Source of the DNA: Deltaproteobacteria bacterium RIFCSPLOWO2_02_FULL_57_26
GTDB lineage: Bacteria > Desulfobacterota > Binatia > UBA9968
DNA: 7,689 nt
Assembly (NCBI GenBank): GCA_001798455.1
Contig: MGSI01000037.1
Coordinates: forward strand, 1-7,689
Direction: 5' to 3'
Shown: positions 5,918-7,689 of the stretch, piece by piece
Layout of the letters: each line of letters starts with the position of its first letter
How positions within the stretch are numbered: position 1 is the first letter of the stretch
Notes under the pieces: generated by a model
Told to the model about the DNA's origin: nothing
Database searches by the model: none
Seen by the model: only the letters and a program-made list of their open reading frames with translations
Position numbers and translations under genes: made by a program

Positions 5918-5925
5918 AAAAGAGT

Positions 5926-6960
5926 ATGAGGATTAAGGTGGCAGCTTGGGCCATGATTGGCCTGAGCCTTATATTCGGCGAAACGTTTAATGCGACGGCG
6001 CAGGAATTCTACAAGGGAAAGACCGTCACGATTATTACTCCGTTCAGCCCGGGAGGCACCTACGACAGCCTGTCCCGACTCACCGCCCAGTTCTTGCCTA
6101 AGTATATCCCCGGGGAGCCGACCATTATTGTGCAAAACAGAACCGGAGGCGGCGGACTGATAGGTACCCGCGCGGCTTACAAGGCCAGCCCTGACGGTCT
6201 CACGCTGCTGCACATACCATCGACTTTCCTCTTTCAGTCATTGCTCGGTCAGGTTACCGACATTGATTTCACGAAGTGGGGTTGGCTGGGAAGCGTCGGG
6301 GGCGCCCACTACGTGTTTTTTATCCGCTCTGCCCTCCCCTATCGCTCGATCGCCGATTTGCGAAGCGCCCGCCAGCCCTTAAAGATCGGCGTGCTCGGGC
6401 CGGGGAGCTCCATCACAGAGACCGCCAAGATGATCAAGCAATTCGGAAAATTCGATGTCCGACTGGTCCCCGGATACAAAGGATACGCCGATATTGCGCT
6501 GGCTATGCGGCAGGGTGAGGTGGATGGTGTTGCAACCGCAGCCGAGACGCTCCAGGCAAACGCCCTAACGAAATCCATGCTGGAGGATAATTTTATCGTT
6601 CTCTTGCTGAGCTTCGGCGGCGCCAAGCCACCCCCAAAATTCGCGCCGGCGATCGCGAAGCTTCCGAATCTTCGCGACCATATCGCCGATGAAATCGAGC
6701 GGCGCGCTTTCGATGTTTATATCGGGACCTTTAACATTACGCGGCCCTTTCTGACCACACCGGGGATACCTCCCGACCGGCTCCAAATCCTACGGGGTGC
6801 CCTGTGGAAAATGATGCATGACGCCGAGTTTGTTGCGGCGGCCGAAAAACAAGGCTTTGTATTGCATCCTGTAGGCCATGAAGAGGTTGGTTCGTTGGTT
6901 CAAGCTATGTTTAACCTCCCTAAGCCGGTGAAGGAGAAATTGGAAGAAATCTTCAAGTGA
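5926..6960 (+). CDS. TctC/Bug-family periplasmic substrate-binding protein of a tripartite tricarboxylate transporter
   Basis: Exported receptor expected to bind a carboxylate-type solute in the periplasm and deliver it to a TctA-type permease. The 344-residue product starts with a signal peptide: MRIK, a hydrophobic core at about 5-18, and likely cleavage after ATA at 23-25. The mature part shows Bug-fold landmarks: TVTIITPFSPGGTYDSLSRL (33-52), then PGEPTIIVQNRTGGGGLIGT (62-81) and YKASPDGLTLL (85-95) covering the first ligand loop region, and GYKGYADIALAMRQGEVDG (183-201) in the second lobe. Length is typical of or slightly above the family. The ligand cannot be read from sequence, because Bug proteins bind diverse dicarboxylates, aromatics and amides. 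It has its own promoter and strong ribosome-binding site. The permease gene follows after 95 bp on the same strand, which supports the assignment. Confidence 0.9.
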   Translation: MRIKVAAWAMIGLSLIFGETFNATAQEFYKGKTVTIITPFSPGGTYDSLSRLTAQFLPKYIPGEPTIIVQNRTGGGGLIGTRAAYKASPDGLTLLHIPSTFLFQSLLGQVTDIDFTKWGWLGSVGGAHYVFFIRSALPYRSIADLRSARQPLKIGVLGPGSSITETAKMIKQFGKFDVRLVPGYKGYADIALAMRQGEVDGVATAAETLQANALTKSMLEDNFIVLLLSFGGAKPPPKFAPAIAKLPNLRDHIADEIERRAFDVYIGTFNITRPFLTTPGIPPDRLQILRGALWKMMHDAEFVAAAEKQGFVLHPVGHEEVGSLVQAMFNLPKPVKEKLEEIFK

Positions 6961-7043
6961 AGGCTCGATCAGCCTCGACTTGCGCCAGAACCCACGCCTA
7001 GACTTTGCCGGCTTGTAAGCAAAGCGCCGCCAAAAGTTTCAGC

Positions 7044-7047
7044 GAGG
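7044..7047 (+). promoter_or_regulatory. Ribosome-binding site of the TctA-family gene
   Basis: GAGG, within AGCGAGG, lies 8 nt before the ATG at 7056 and supports that start. The 95 bp between the two transporter genes contain only weak hairpins (AGGCT at 6961-6965 with AGCCT at 6971-6975) without a U-run, so readthrough from the binding-protein gene is likely. Confidence 0.55.
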
Positions 7048-7055
7048 TTTTCCGT

Positions 7056-7689
7056 ATGATCTTGGATGCGTTGCTACAAGGTTTGGTTGCGACTTTCAGC
7101 GGGCCGGTTCTCGGCGGCATAGCCCTGGGGGTTTTACTCGGTATCTTTTTTGGTGCAGTTCCGGGCCTCACGGCTACATTGGGCATCGCTCTTTTGCTCC
7201 CGTTTATCTACGGTCTCGCTCCGGCGACAGCCTTCGCGATCATGCTATCTCTAGTATCCACCGTCCATACTTCCAACACGTTCCCGGCTTTTTTCTTCAA
7301 CGTCCCCGGAAGCCCCAGCGCTTCGGCGACGATCTTGGACGGGTATCCCATGGCAAAAAAGGGCGAAGCAGCCAAGGGACTAACGGCCTCTTTCCTCGCC
7401 TCAGCCATAGGTGGGGTCGTGGGGGCAGCGGTTCTTTTCGTGTGTCTCCCTCTGCTTCAGCCGTTGGTGCTCTTGTTCGCCTCCCCCGAGCGGTTCATGC
7501 TCGTTGTCGTGGGGCTAGTCATGATCAGCTTTTTGAGCGGGGGACAGCCCACCAGGGGCCTTTTGAGTGCGGCCCTCGGCCTTTGGCTCGGCACGATCGG
7601 CTTTGACCCGCAGCTAGGCATTCCACGCTACACGCTTGGCCAGGACTATCTCCTCGAGGGATTGTCGCTTGTCCCTCTAGTGATGGGGC
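7056..7689 (+). CDS. TctA-family tripartite tricarboxylate transporter permease, partial (3' end beyond window)
   Basis: Large membrane subunit of the transporter. The frame is open from ATG 7056 to the window end (211 complete codons; full members are about 500 residues). The translation shows characteristic TctA blocks: GIFFGAVPGLTATLGIALLL (29-48), FFNVPGSPSASATILDGYPM (80-99), AKKGEAAKGL (100-109), LSGGQPTRGLLSAALGLWLG (160-179), and TIGFDPQLGIPRYTLG (180-195). At least five hydrophobic segments are visible, at about 18-34, 40-52, 58-70, 111-133 and 147-161. The segment before NVPGS reads HTSNTFPAFFF rather than the YGGSTTAILLN-like form of classical citrate TctA, so this is a divergent subfamily. 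It follows the TctC-family gene directly, with no small TctB subunit gene between. The ligand is unknown. Confidence 0.93.
   Translation, partial: MILDALLQGLVATFSGPVLGGIALGVLLGIFFGAVPGLTATLGIALLLPFIYGLAPATAFAIMLSLVSTVHTSNTFPAFFFNVPGSPSASATILDGYPMAKKGEAAKGLTASFLASAIGGVVGAAVLFVCLPLLQPLVLLFASPERFMLVVVGLVMISFLSGGQPTRGLLSAALGLWLGTIGFDPQLGIPRYTLGQDYLLEGLSLVPLVMG

Larger units (their letters stand above)
5531..5925. other. 395-bp divergent intergenic region
   Basis: This region separates the minus-strand mddA-like gene from the plus-strand TctC-family gene and holds no credible gene beyond a nine-codon ORF at 5556-5527 on the minus strand. Its right third carries the TctC promoter and repeated AATTGT-type motifs. 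A perfect 14-bp palindrome, TCTCGATTTCGAGA, lies at 5710-5723. I found no tRNA, known riboswitch consensus or convincing intrinsic terminator. No good promoter facing the mddA-like gene was identified, although one must lie here if that gene is transcribed on its own. Confidence 0.6.

Noticed and set aside
5905..6213. Minus-strand 102-residue frame over the TctC gene start
   Set aside because: It is antisense to the signal peptide and first lobe of a clear TctC-family protein and has no supporting signals.

Overview
The window looks like chromosomal DNA from a Gram-negative bacterium. It carries a deoxyxylulose (MEP) pathway isoprenoid gene, a bacterial-type prolyl-tRNA synthetase with an inserted editing domain, and an exported solute-binding protein of the TctC/Bug family beside its TctA-type permease. 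The closeness of ispG and proS and the divergent TctC/TctA pair would fit a deltaproteobacterial or neighbouring lineage such as Methylomirabilota or Binatota. That placement is an impression from gene content only. No rRNA, tRNA, CRISPR array, transposase or phage gene was found.

Layout. (1) 1-878, plus strand: a small nucleotidyltransferase of the AbiEii/MNT superfamily, overlapped by a 70-residue partner. This is a two-gene, toxin-antitoxin-like accessory module. (2) 910-4674, minus strand: a housekeeping operon read ispG, proS, pyrF. A good sigma70-type promoter (TTGACA, 18 nt, TATAGT) lies only about 10 nt upstream of the ispG start codon. The 125-bp ispG-proS gap has several inverted repeats that could form alternative RNA structures. 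(3) 4678-4790: a nested, imperfect inverted-repeat element that looks like a dispersed intergenic repeat. It runs into the 3' end of the next gene and supplies its last codons and stop. (4) 4772-5530, minus strand: a multi-pass membrane methyltransferase that strongly resembles methanethiol S-methyltransferase (MddA). (5) 5531-5925: a 395-bp divergent intergenic region with a clear plus-strand promoter and repeated AATTGT-type motifs. (6) 5926-7689, plus strand: a TctC-family binding protein followed by the first 211 codons of a TctA-family permease cut by the window edge. There is no TctB gene between them.

How the genes work together. The ispG-proS-pyrF unit joins three essential but biochemically unrelated steps: isoprenoid precursor synthesis, tRNA charging and UMP synthesis. 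They probably share transcription only. The TctC/TctA pair should act together in sodium- or proton-driven uptake of an unknown organic acid. The MddA-like enzyme would S-methylate methanethiol to dimethyl sulfide at the membrane and has no obvious partner here. The nucleotidyltransferase pair converges on pyrF with only 31 bp between them. Shine-Dalgarno sequences are weak or absent before several genes (ispG, pyrF, mddA, the nucleotidyltransferase) and clear only before the TctC gene.
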